Source: Planctomycetota bacterium
GTDB taxonomy: Bacteria; Planctomycetota; Brocadiia; JAADGH01
Direction: 5' to 3'
Assembly: GCA_013152475.1 (NCBI GenBank)
Contig: JAADGH010000081.1
Span: forward strand, 62,001 to 126,000
DNA: 64,000 nt
The position numbers and the translations under genes were made by a program. The notes under the pieces were generated by a model. That model worked only from the letters and a program-made list of their open reading frames with translations. It was not told the DNA's origin and searched no databases. Positions 1 through 8,159 of this stretch are shown here, one piece after another. Numbering within the stretch: the stretch's first letter is position 1; the number at the start of each line of letters is the position of its first letter.

Positions 1-119
1 TTCCACTTGCGTGCGGGTAGAGAGAGGATGGCGAAGTCGTGCCGGCTGTGCCGGGCAAGGCCGTCCAGGAACGCCTTGTGCGATCCGCCGTAGTAGGGCT
101 CTATGGCAACGATGTGCAT
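1..119 (-). CDS. tRNA-queuosine alpha-mannosyltransferase, N-terminal fragment (DUF3524/QTMAN)
   Basis: This is the 5' end of a minus-strand gene that runs off the left edge, so only 39 codons are visible. The encoded N-terminus starts MHIVAIEPYYGGSHKAF and continues with HSRHDF and a LPARKW motif. That pattern is characteristic of the DUF3524 domain at the start of the tRNA-queuosine alpha-mannosyltransferase (GTDC1-like) family, which mannosylates queuosine in tRNA-Asp using a nucleotide sugar. The start ATG lies 20 bases after the stop of the PL8-like gene on the same strand, so it is probably the third gene of that transcript. The GT4-like catalytic half lies outside the window. The identification rests on motif recognition of a short piece. 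Confidence 0.8.
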   Translation of the reverse strand, partial: MHIVAIEPYYGGSHKAFLDGLARHSRHDFAILSLPARKW

Positions 120-139
120 TGCGGACCACCGATGGCTCG

Positions 140-2806
140 TTATCTGTGCGCCGTCACGCGCACGAGGTTTCCGTTCTTGTAGACCGGCTGCACCTTGCCG
201 TTCACTACGAGAGTCTTTGTCTTCGGCGCGTCGATCCAGAGGGTTGACGGCGCCTCGCGTCGGGACTTCGCCGCGATGAGCAGGTCCGGGTGCTGCCGAA
301 CCAGGAGATAGGCCGGTCCCTCACTCGTGATGGCGCCGTCTTTGACAATATCGAAAAAGGCAGCGGCCGTCGTGCCGCTGGCTTGATCCACAAGGATGTG
401 AGCGGACTTGTCCAGGCGCGTCAGCGTGACCAGCCCCGCTTCCGCCGCGCGCGGCGTCTGTTCGAGATCGAGGTTCGGGAAGCACACTACGGCGAAGCGG
501 TCGTTCCGTTCGTGGTCGATCGAGATACGGCCGTAGCCGTTGCCGATGCCGGTGAGGATGAGGTCGGCCGGCTGCAGAAAGATGTAAGCGGTTTGCTTGA
601 TGTGGCACCAGGACACGTCTCGAAGCCTGCTTTTCTTTCCCAGGGCGGGAAAGGCCATCCACCGGACGCCGCGCGGGTTGCGATAGGTGAAACGGGCGGC
701 CCGTGTCCGGAGGATGGAAAGACACGTCTGCACCTGCGAGGGTTCGAGTGCAGGCGCCCAGTTGCCGTCGGTGATTCGCTCCGGCCCGAGGTCCTTCCCG
801 AATGTGCTACTGACGGACACGCGCGCCTCCAGGGCCAGGTTTTTCGCTCCCGGTGGTATCGGGTCGGTATCCTGCTTTGCGCCGGTCTTATAGAACTCCA
901 CTTCCGCGATTTGTGTGGTGAAGCCGTCGGCATCGGCCGGGAAGTAAAGGCGGTAGAAGGGGGCCTTGCTCGGCCGGAGATGGTACGTGAGTCCTCCGAG
1001 AGGTACGTCGCCGGACCGGGGAAGGTCCTCACGCTTCACCTCGCGCACCCGCGTCCATGCCGACCCGTCGCCGGACACCATGAAGTACATGGTACGGGGC
1101 ACGCAATACAATCGGCCGCGATAGACGCGGAAAAAAATGCGCGCGAAGTCGATCTGGACGCTTTTCTGGAAAGCGAACGTGATCGAGGCGCGATGGTCCG
1201 TTGGCTTTGCTGCCCACCCCAGGTTCCTGATGTCGTAGGACTTCGTTTCGATGCCGGACCCCGCGAAGACCATCTTGTCCTCGAAGAAGACCCAGGACTT
1301 GTTTGCCGTGAGAAAATTGTCCTTTCGCTTGATCCGGAGGCGTACGCCGGCAATGGCCGTCTGGTCGTCCAGAACGGCGGCGTCGGGGCATGTGGTTTCG
1401 GAACACTTTCTGGAATCGTATACTGCCTTTTTTTTCTCCGCAATGTATTGTGAGAACGTGCCTCCCGGCAGGAGCGGCTCGAACTCCGGCATGAGAAAGA
1501 GCAGGTTCGGGTCGTTTGGTGTGGACCGCACGTTCGTCGCCACGTCAAGCTGGGAATAGTCCAGGGCTGCCCGTGCGCGCGAGGGGAATCGAAGCGAGGC
1601 GAAAAACGAGGGCCGCTGGACGGCCAAGTATCGTTTCTCGGGGAAGTACTTCGTACGCGGCTCCACGGCGTACTCTGGGACACTTGCCACGCGACTTGTC
1701 AGCGGGCGAAGAGTAAGAAGATCACATAACCTTTCCCTGTGCCCAAAGGCGCATCGAATGACCGAATCATACGCAAAACGCCAGGTCTCCCGCGTATTCG
1801 GGCCGGCGGCGGTCAGATACGCCACGGTGCTTGCGATGTCGCGTTCCACCTGTCCCGACCATTGCCGCGGGTTCCGGTACGCGAGCAAGTCCGCGCGGCC
1901 GCGGTAGACCGTCCACAGAATGAAATCATGCAGAAGGTCCCCGGCGGCGCGGATGGATTTCGCCCTTGGTGCGAAGTCGGTGTCTCGGGTGAAGTAATGA
2001 TCACCGGATACGGCCGCACAATATGCTGCCGCAGCCTCAACGGCGATGTCACCATCCGGGGTCATAGCGTCGCCCCACTTGCCGAGCAGCTCTTTCATGT
2101 CTCGCCCCGCTGCGGACAGGAGCCGGTCGTCTTCGAGGCAGACGGCCCCAAGGAGCAGCTTCATGCCCCTTGTCGGATCGGTCATCTTCTGGCGTACGAG
2201 AAGATGGCGCAGCGTGTCCTTCATGTGCACGCGCACGTCCTTCGACAAGAACTCTCCGACTTGGGCCAGCCACCGGCAGAGGTTTGCCGTGCGGTAGCGA
2301 TAGGGTGGGGCGATGTCATAGATGGACTTCGACGCGTGTATCGACTGCCTTCGCGGCAAGGCGTTGTAGGCCATTTCGATGCAGCGCAGCACCCGCTTGC
2401 TTTGGTGGAACCGGCTGGGTTTGCACCAGAAGACCGAGCTCAGGGTGTGGATGGCCTTCTCTGCCTTTGCTCGGGCAGCCAAGAGCGACTGTCCGCCCAG
2501 GGGCTTGCCTTTGGACATGCCAAAAAAACCATGCCAGGGCGAGCCTGGATCGGTTACCTGCTCCTGAAGCAACCGACCCGTATCATACTCGATCCTCGCA
2601 ACAAGTTTGGCGACCTCGGGATCGTCCCATTGGACATTGCGGTACCGGACGAGATCGAAGTACCGCTGCTGGATCACGCGCAGCGCCTTGCTCGGTTTCG
2701 GCAGGGAGGCATCGCCGCCGAACACTACGCAGCCGAGCGCCGTGGTCAGCGCAAGAGCTGCGGCGGAGACAAGGCGTGGGTATTGTCCGTTGGGATTGGT
2801 CCTCAT
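140..2806 (-). CDS. Secreted polysaccharide-lyase-8-like protein with discoidin-like insert
   Basis: An 888-residue protein starting MRTNPNGQ with a signal peptide (hydrophobic SAAALALTTALGCVVFGG, about residues 12-29), so exported. The first ~400 residues are helical, with the look of the alpha/alpha-toroid of PL8 lyases (hyaluronate, chondroitin AC, xanthan). The following beta region carries KSWVFFEDKMVFAGSGIE, closely resembling the PL8 KSWFFxDDxxVxLGSGI motif. After that, at about residues 560-690, is a segment typical of F5/8 type C (discoidin) domains (GDGSAWTRV, IAEVEFY, ITDGNW), then the beta-rich C-terminus resumes. The catalytic Asn/His/Tyr/Arg set was not identified, so activity is uncertain. 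The start overlaps the upstream FAD oxidoreductase stop by four bases (ATGA), showing translational coupling. An open extension further upstream is simply the overlapping gene in another frame. Confidence 0.7.
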   Translation of the reverse strand: MRTNPNGQYPRLVSAAALALTTALGCVVFGGDASLPKPSKALRVIQQRYFDLVRYRNVQWDDPEVAKLVARIEYDTGRLLQEQVTDPGSPWHGFFGMSKGKPLGGQSLLAARAKAEKAIHTLSSVFWCKPSRFHQSKRVLRCIEMAYNALPRRQSIHASKSIYDIAPPYRYRTANLCRWLAQVGEFLSKDVRVHMKDTLRHLLVRQKMTDPTRGMKLLLGAVCLEDDRLLSAAGRDMKELLGKWGDAMTPDGDIAVEAAAAYCAAVSGDHYFTRDTDFAPRAKSIRAAGDLLHDFILWTVYRGRADLLAYRNPRQWSGQVERDIASTVAYLTAAGPNTRETWRFAYDSVIRCAFGHRERLCDLLTLRPLTSRVASVPEYAVEPRTKYFPEKRYLAVQRPSFFASLRFPSRARAALDYSQLDVATNVRSTPNDPNLLFLMPEFEPLLPGGTFSQYIAEKKKAVYDSRKCSETTCPDAAVLDDQTAIAGVRLRIKRKDNFLTANKSWVFFEDKMVFAGSGIETKSYDIRNLGWAAKPTDHRASITFAFQKSVQIDFARIFFRVYRGRLYCVPRTMYFMVSGDGSAWTRVREVKREDLPRSGDVPLGGLTYHLRPSKAPFYRLYFPADADGFTTQIAEVEFYKTGAKQDTDPIPPGAKNLALEARVSVSSTFGKDLGPERITDGNWAPALEPSQVQTCLSILRTRAARFTYRNPRGVRWMAFPALGKKSRLRDVSWCHIKQTAYIFLQPADLILTGIGNGYGRISIDHERNDRFAVVCFPNLDLEQTPRAAEAGLVTLTRLDKSAHILVDQASGTTAAAFFDIVKDGAITSEGPAYLLVRQHPDLLIAAKSRREAPSTLWIDAPKTKTLVVNGKVQPVYKNGNLVRVTAHR

Positions 2807-5007
2807 CGTTCTCGATAAACCCGAATCTCGTACAGGCGTGCCATTGGCGCGCCGTTGGTTTGGCGGATCTCGACGCGAAGTCTGGACGTTGAAACCGGAT
2901 TGAATCGGTGAACCCGCCGGCGATGATAATTGCCGGTCACCTCGCAGATCGGCGCCCAGTTTCCCTCGCTGAATCGGAGAATGGCGTAGTCCCGCACGCA
3001 TTCCCGCGCGGGGCCGTAAGGCACGAGCGTGTCCAGATTTGTGTCGAAGGTAAGGTAAACCGTGTCGATCGTTTTCTCTGCCTGGAAATCGAGCTCCACA
3101 TACTGCGGCCGGCCTTTCGCGGGGTCGGATATCCATATGTTTGGCATCATCTCCGGCCGGGCGATGCCGCTTACCACGTTCTCCGGTCCGTACGGCCGCA
3201 TGGGAGGAGTGGTGCGCATGCAATACACCTCCCTCATGTCCCGCCACGAGCGGGGGCGGTCCGGCGTCGGCCAGCCGTCCTTCTCGCGATAGGCCCTCTG
3301 CAAACCGATCTCGGGCGTTGACGAGTAGGCCCAGGAGATCCCCTCCGCGGCCGGCAGGCGGACCCAGTAGAGCTGGTCCGGGTTCACGGCCTGGTTCAGG
3401 GTGAATGAGACCCAGGAGCGCTTGCCCGCGGGGACGGTACCCGTGGCCGTTCCGAGGTCGTGCGTCTCGCTGAAGTCATACCGCGAGAACCCAGACCGGA
3501 TGCCCAGCTCAATCTCGACGTCCTGCTCACGCGATGACTCCAGCAGCAGATCGATCGACTCGATCAGGGATGTGGTGCACGGAAACATCATTCCTCGTTC
3601 GCAGGTGAGCGGGTGGACCCCGTCAGCCTTCGTCACCTGCAAGGGCATGTCGCTCGACGCCGAGACATACGCCGACCGGGCCAGGTCGTCCCGGTCCTGG
3701 TTTGCGAGCCCGATGATGTAGGCGTCGTCCTTGAGAAGTGTTTGCTGGAGCGCCCGGATATGGGTTTCGTAGGTTCCACGCGGTGTTGTGCCGTGCATCT
3801 TGCAGAGCGCAGCGGCGGTTCCCGCCGCTTGGCCCAGTACGGCGCATGTTCCCATGAGCCGTGTTGACCCCAAGGCCATCCGGCTGGCGCTGATATTTCG
3901 GCCGGCCATCATCAGGTTGTGAATGTTTCGCGAATAGAGGCACCGGAAGGGAATACTGTATGGCTCCGGCGCCGGGTAGAAATAGGCCCCAGGTTCCCTG
4001 GTGTTGGCAATTCCGCCTGGGCAGTGCAGGTCCATGGGCCACCCCCCGTAGGCGATGCGGTCGGCGAAAAGCTCGCAAGCCAGCACTTCATTTTCGGTCA
4101 GAACATGGTCCCCAATGAAGCGCCGCGACTCCCGCTTGCCGGGCACCGCGCCGATCCACGACAGGGCGTAGTTCTCCGCGCCGTGGTCTCCGTGGTTCTT
4201 GATATGGTCCCACACGCCGAAGAGATACTTCAGGAGGTCGTCGTGGATACGATCGTTGTCATCGATGGTGCTCAGGTTGGCGCCTCCGTATTCGATCCAC
4301 CAGTATCCGGCGTCAATGTTTTCGTGGTTGCGGGGCAGGGCGTCATCGTTGGGGAAGTCCATGGCCCAATCGGGCGGCTCGAACTTCACCGGCCGGCCGA
4401 CATCGGCGGCCTCGAACAGCAGAGAGCTGCCCATGGTTACGGAGTCCGCCTCGCCGGGCGCGTGTGGCTCGCCGTATTCGCTTCGAGCCTCGCGACCGAT
4501 TCGGAACTCGGCCCCCGCATCGGCGGCGATCATGCCGTCGCCGCTTGCATCGATGAAGAGGTCGGCTTCCAGGTGCAAAGACCGCTCCAGACTCGTTTGG
4601 ATGGCCTCGATTGCGGCGAGGGTCGATTCGTCCTTCATCACGGCCTTGCAAGCGCGGGCGTTCAGAAAAAGCGTGAGGTTCGGCTCGCGGACGACCCACT
4701 CGCGGAGGATGTTGTCCCAGATCGAATTGATCCGGCCGTTCTTGTGGGGGATGGGGTTTCGGAAACGATCCTCGATCCGCAGCTCCTCAAGAATTCCCGT
4801 CTCCCGCGCGTATCGGAAGGAAGCATCCGCGCCGCCCACTCCCACACGGATTTCGCTGCTGGAGTTTCCCCCGAGAACCGGACGGTCCTGTACGAGGGCC
4901 GTCTTGCACCCGTGCCGGGCCGCCGCGATCGCGGCGCACACCCCGGCCAGGCCGCCGCCGATAACGATCACGTCGAATTGCTCTTTGTGTTCCTTCGCCA
5001 CGGCCAT
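2803..5007 (-). CDS. FAD-dependent oxidoreductase with C-terminal discoidin-like domain
   Basis: A 734-residue FAD_oxidored-type (PF12831) flavoprotein. The N-terminal dinucleotide fold is clear (FDVIVIGGGLAGVCAAIAA), followed by GGNSSSEIR. The family's second FAD motif appears as GSTRLMGTCAVLGQAAGTAAAL at about residue 410. The last ~150 residues look like an F5/8 type C domain (YVELDFQAEKTIDTVYLTFD and a RLYEIRVY ending), an arrangement common in Lentisphaerae and planctomycete genomes. No signal peptide is visible. The start at 5007 puts the Rossmann motif 15 residues in. An ATG at 5070 in the same frame would add 21 residues, but a candidate promoter -10 box overlaps it. It leads an operon with the PL8-like lyase, suggesting a role in oxidising a lyase product. 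The substrate is unknown. Confidence 0.8.
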   Translation of the reverse strand: MAVAKEHKEQFDVIVIGGGLAGVCAAIAAARHGCKTALVQDRPVLGGNSSSEIRVGVGGADASFRYARETGILEELRIEDRFRNPIPHKNGRINSIWDNILREWVVREPNLTLFLNARACKAVMKDESTLAAIEAIQTSLERSLHLEADLFIDASGDGMIAADAGAEFRIGREARSEYGEPHAPGEADSVTMGSSLLFEAADVGRPVKFEPPDWAMDFPNDDALPRNHENIDAGYWWIEYGGANLSTIDDNDRIHDDLLKYLFGVWDHIKNHGDHGAENYALSWIGAVPGKRESRRFIGDHVLTENEVLACELFADRIAYGGWPMDLHCPGGIANTREPGAYFYPAPEPYSIPFRCLYSRNIHNLMMAGRNISASRMALGSTRLMGTCAVLGQAAGTAAALCKMHGTTPRGTYETHIRALQQTLLKDDAYIIGLANQDRDDLARSAYVSASSDMPLQVTKADGVHPLTCERGMMFPCTTSLIESIDLLLESSREQDVEIELGIRSGFSRYDFSETHDLGTATGTVPAGKRSWVSFTLNQAVNPDQLYWVRLPAAEGISWAYSSTPEIGLQRAYREKDGWPTPDRPRSWRDMREVYCMRTTPPMRPYGPENVVSGIARPEMMPNIWISDPAKGRPQYVELDFQAEKTIDTVYLTFDTNLDTLVPYGPARECVRDYAILRFSEGNWAPICEVTGNYHRRRVHRFNPVSTSRLRVEIRQTNGAPMARLYEIRVYRER

Positions 5008-5060
5008 GTGGAAATCCCGCAGGAATTGACGCAAGCGTCTCGCGCAATGAGAAGATGTTG

Positions 5061-5089
5061 ACTTTATCATATTTCTTCTTCGTTTTCAA
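5061..5089 (-). promoter_or_regulatory. Candidate sigma70 promoter for the FAD oxidoreductase operon
   Basis: Reading the minus strand, TTGAAA (5089-5084), a 17-base spacer, then TAAAGT (5066-5061). Predicted transcription would start near 5054, inside the longer reading frame, which favours the start codon at 5007. The -10 box is only a partial match. Confidence 0.4.
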
Positions 5090-5110
5090 GTTGCGCTGTT
5101 CCGAAAGTGT

Positions 5111-5139
5111 TTGACTCGCAAGGGGGCGGGTGGTACGAT
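5111..5139 (+). promoter_or_regulatory. Candidate sigma70 promoter for the GHL10/PL10-like operon
   Basis: TTGACT at 5111-5116, a 17-base spacer and TACGAT at 5134-5139. Expected transcription start near 5146 leaves a leader of about 40 bases to the ATG at 5187 and makes the upstream ATG at 5130 unlikely. Confidence 0.55.
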
Positions 5140-5186
5140 GGGGCGTGTCGTGGTCGGTTGCCGTATTCTTCAGAAGGTCGAAACCA

Positions 5187-8159
5187 ATGCGAAAAAGATC
5201 GCTCATCTGGGTTGCACTGGGCGTGGTTGTGACGTTCGCCGCCTGTCAGGCCCAACAGGAGATCGCGGTCGTCCGTGGCACATTTACGGAGGAGCGCGAC
5301 GCCGGTGGAGAAGGAAGGGGGATACAGAGATATCTCAACGCCGTGACCTCATGCCTCGATCAGATGGGCGTGCGGTATGATCTGCTGAGGGACGAGGACG
5401 TTGAGGCGGGCAAGCTTGCGGGCCGCAAGTTCGCCTTCTTCCCCTATAACCCCCAGCGGAGTGACAAGTGGGTGGAGGAGGTGCTCAAGTTCATCGGCGG
5501 GGGCGGCAAGGTCTTCATCTTCTACAGCGTGGACCCGAAGATTGCCGAGGCCCTCGGGTTCACCCCAAAGACACACGTGAAGCAGAAGGCCCCCGGCGAC
5601 TTCGCGTCGATCAAGTTTGTGCCGGGCGTCATCAAGGGCCTGCCGGAATCGGCCATTCAATCGAGCTGGAACGTACAGGTCGTCGAGCCGATGGATGGGG
5701 CGAAGGTCCTGGCCACCTGGCTTGACGCGAAGGGGACGGACACGGGCTATCCTGCCGTGGTGCTCTCGGACAAGGGCTATTACATGTCGCATGTCCTTCT
5801 GACGGATGACGTTACGAAAAAAGCCCAATTCCTGTTTGCCTGTGTCGCTCACTTCCTGCCACACCTCTGGGCCGAGGCGGCCCGGCAGCGTGTTGGCGCC
5901 ATCGGCCATGTCGCCGCCTTCGATTCCCTTGACGGCATGAAGGAGCGCCTGGAACAGGAAAAGACTCATCGGAAGGTGGCGGAAGAGTGCGAGAAGCTTC
6001 TGGCGCAAGCGGAGGCCAAGGCCAAGGAGGCCAATTCGCTGGCCGGGGAGAAAAAGTACGAGGAGGCCATCGCGGCCGCCGAGTCGGCGCATGAAGCTGC
6101 AGTGGCGGCCTACGCCTATCTTGTTCCTGCAAGGGAGGGGGAGTGCCGGGGCGTGTGGATCCCGTCGAAGATATGGACCACCTGGGACGAGGCGATGAAG
6201 ACCCTGAAGGAGAACGGGTTTAACGCCGCTTTCCCCCACATGTGCAGCGGCTACACGGCCAACTACCCGAGCGATATCCTCAATCCCTCGGACGTGTTGA
6301 AGGAATCGGGCGACCAACTTAAGGCATGTCTTGAAGCGGCGCGAAAGTACGGTATTCAGGTGCACGTTTGGCGCGTGAACTGGCGGGCATCCCGGGCGGG
6401 GGAGGAAGAACTTGCGAAGCTGGAACAGGAGGGCCGGCTGCAAGTGGGCGTGGATGGAGAGAAGACCGACGGCCACGGCGGTCGCTGGCTCTGTCCGTCG
6501 CACCCGTTGAACAAGAAGCACGAGATCGACGCGATGCTGGAGATCGTCCGCAAATACCACCCCGACGGGATCCACTTCGACTACATCCGCTACCCCAGTT
6601 CGAAATTCTGCTACTGTCCCGGCTGCCGGGAACGCTTCGAGAAGACCCTTGGCGAAAAGGTCGCCGACTGGCCGAAAGATGTGCGCAAGGGCGGGGTGCA
6701 TTTTGGGAAGTTCGACGACTGGCGCCGCGACCAGATCACCCAGGTGGTTGCGGCCGTTAGCGAGCAGGCCCGGAAACTTGATCCGAAGATCAAGATATCC
6801 GCGGCGGTCTTTCGCAACTGGAAGGTCCACCGCCAGAGCGTGGGCCAGGACTGGAAGCTCTGGTGCGAGAAGGGCTATCTCGACTTCGTCTGTCCGATGG
6901 ACTACACCGACAACCCGGAACGCTTCGGGAAGGAGGTCGCCGAGCAGGTGGATTGGGTCGCGGGCACAGTCCCGCTCTATCCCGGCATCGGAGCGTTCTC
7001 CTCGTCCTCCCGGTTCCCCGACGCGAGCTACCTCCTTCACCAGATCGAGATCGCGCGGGGCCTCGGCGCCGACGGGTTCCTGATTTTCCACTATAACGAA
7101 GATCTGGCAAAGCGCTTTCTTCCCGTTCTCCGTCTGAGCGCAACATCGAATGATACCTTTCCACCCGACGGTGCGTCGGACGTCCGGTTCGAGTTCCCGA
7201 AGCCGTTCATCCCCGATCACCCCCGAACCTTCCGACAGGGCGAGGCCATTAGCCTGAAGATGACCTTCTGCAAACACGTCATGGGGCGGGTCGAGGTGGA
7301 GGGGTGCGATGGCCGTGTCATCGCCTCCCTGGATGCCATCCTCGCCGAAGATAAACGGGAACGGACCGTCCGGGTGACGGTCCCGGAAGGGCGAAGCCGC
7401 ATCGCCGTCTATGGCCAGATCGTCCCGCCGGGGGGGAAGCCGTGCTCCTTCGTTAAACGCAGCGCGCCGCTTATCGGCCTGTCGCAAAAAGAAGTGGAGG
7501 ACTACCAACTGAGGACAGGTCCGGCGATCGTTCCCCCGGGCAACGGCATCCGCGTCGGGGTGGCCGTGGACAGCTACGGCGGCGGCGCCATTCTGGATGC
7601 GCTTCGCTCGCAGGAGAATATGTGTGCATTTCCGCTCTACAACTTCATTCCGGAGAGCCTTGCGGTCTGCGATGTGATCGTGATCCCACAGCTCAAGGAG
7701 GCAGCGAGAATCGACGGGAAACTGGTGGGGCGACTTCGCGATCTTGTTGAGAAACAAGGCAAGGGCCTCGTCGTCACGCACGACGCCATCGGCTACCGGG
7801 ATCACCCCGCGATTATTCCGGAGATCGCGGCGAAGGGGAGCGGTCACGTTAAGGACACGGAGTGGAAGGCAGCCGGCGAGCACCCTGTCACGAAGGGCCT
7901 TGCGCCGGGTCAGACCTTCAAGCATACGTATTATGATCATGTGCTCATCGAGCCGGGCGCGAAGGGGACCGTGGTGGTTATGGACCCTGCGGGCAAGGCC
8001 ATCGTGGTTGCCGGGGAGTTCGGCAGTGGCCGGTACGTGGCTGACGGCATGGCGACCGGCCTGGGAGCGGACAACAAGGACGTCCCTGTCGAAGGAGTGG
8101 AGATGCAACTGCTGCTAAACATGGTGCGATGGGCGGGAAAGGCTGAGAGACAAGAATGA
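5187..8159 (+). CDS. Secreted GHL10-type glycosyl hydrolase-like protein with flanking amidotransferase-like domains
   Basis: A 990-residue exported protein starting MRKRSLIWVALG with a signal sequence ending near FAACQAQQ. This resembles a lipoprotein box, although Phe at -3 is atypical. Residues ~25-225 look like a class I amidotransferase/ThuA-type alpha/beta domain. A charged coiled coil follows at ~240-310. Residues ~315-640 are a GHL10 (DUF187) TIM barrel with GVWIPSK, GFNAAFPH and HPDGIHFDYIRYP, the hallmark strand of this family. A beta domain follows, then a second amidotransferase-like domain from ~780 (RVGVAVDSYGGG, THDAIGYRDHP). The family is linked to polysaccharide breakdown but substrates are poorly known. 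AGAAGG upstream supports the ATG at 5187. The stop overlaps the next start (ATGA). Confidence 0.75.
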   Translation: MRKRSLIWVALGVVVTFAACQAQQEIAVVRGTFTEERDAGGEGRGIQRYLNAVTSCLDQMGVRYDLLRDEDVEAGKLAGRKFAFFPYNPQRSDKWVEEVLKFIGGGGKVFIFYSVDPKIAEALGFTPKTHVKQKAPGDFASIKFVPGVIKGLPESAIQSSWNVQVVEPMDGAKVLATWLDAKGTDTGYPAVVLSDKGYYMSHVLLTDDVTKKAQFLFACVAHFLPHLWAEAARQRVGAIGHVAAFDSLDGMKERLEQEKTHRKVAEECEKLLAQAEAKAKEANSLAGEKKYEEAIAAAESAHEAAVAAYAYLVPAREGECRGVWIPSKIWTTWDEAMKTLKENGFNAAFPHMCSGYTANYPSDILNPSDVLKESGDQLKACLEAARKYGIQVHVWRVNWRASRAGEEELAKLEQEGRLQVGVDGEKTDGHGGRWLCPSHPLNKKHEIDAMLEIVRKYHPDGIHFDYIRYPSSKFCYCPGCRERFEKTLGEKVADWPKDVRKGGVHFGKFDDWRRDQITQVVAAVSEQARKLDPKIKISAAVFRNWKVHRQSVGQDWKLWCEKGYLDFVCPMDYTDNPERFGKEVAEQVDWVAGTVPLYPGIGAFSSSSRFPDASYLLHQIEIARGLGADGFLIFHYNEDLAKRFLPVLRLSATSNDTFPPDGASDVRFEFPKPFIPDHPRTFRQGEAISLKMTFCKHVMGRVEVEGCDGRVIASLDAILAEDKRERTVRVTVPEGRSRIAVYGQIVPPGGKPCSFVKRSAPLIGLSQKEVEDYQLRTGPAIVPPGNGIRVGVAVDSYGGGAILDALRSQENMCAFPLYNFIPESLAVCDVIVIPQLKEAARIDGKLVGRLRDLVEKQGKGLVVTHDAIGYRDHPAIIPEIAAKGSGHVKDTEWKAAGEHPVTKGLAPGQTFKHTYYDHVLIEPGAKGTVVVMDPAGKAIVVAGEFGSGRYVADGMATGLGADNKDVPVEGVEMQLLLNMVRWAGKAERQE

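Noticed and set aside
5349-8108. A 919-codon open frame on the minus strand
   Set aside because: It is antisense to the GHL10 gene, has no recognisable domain and reflects high GC codon bias in the real gene.
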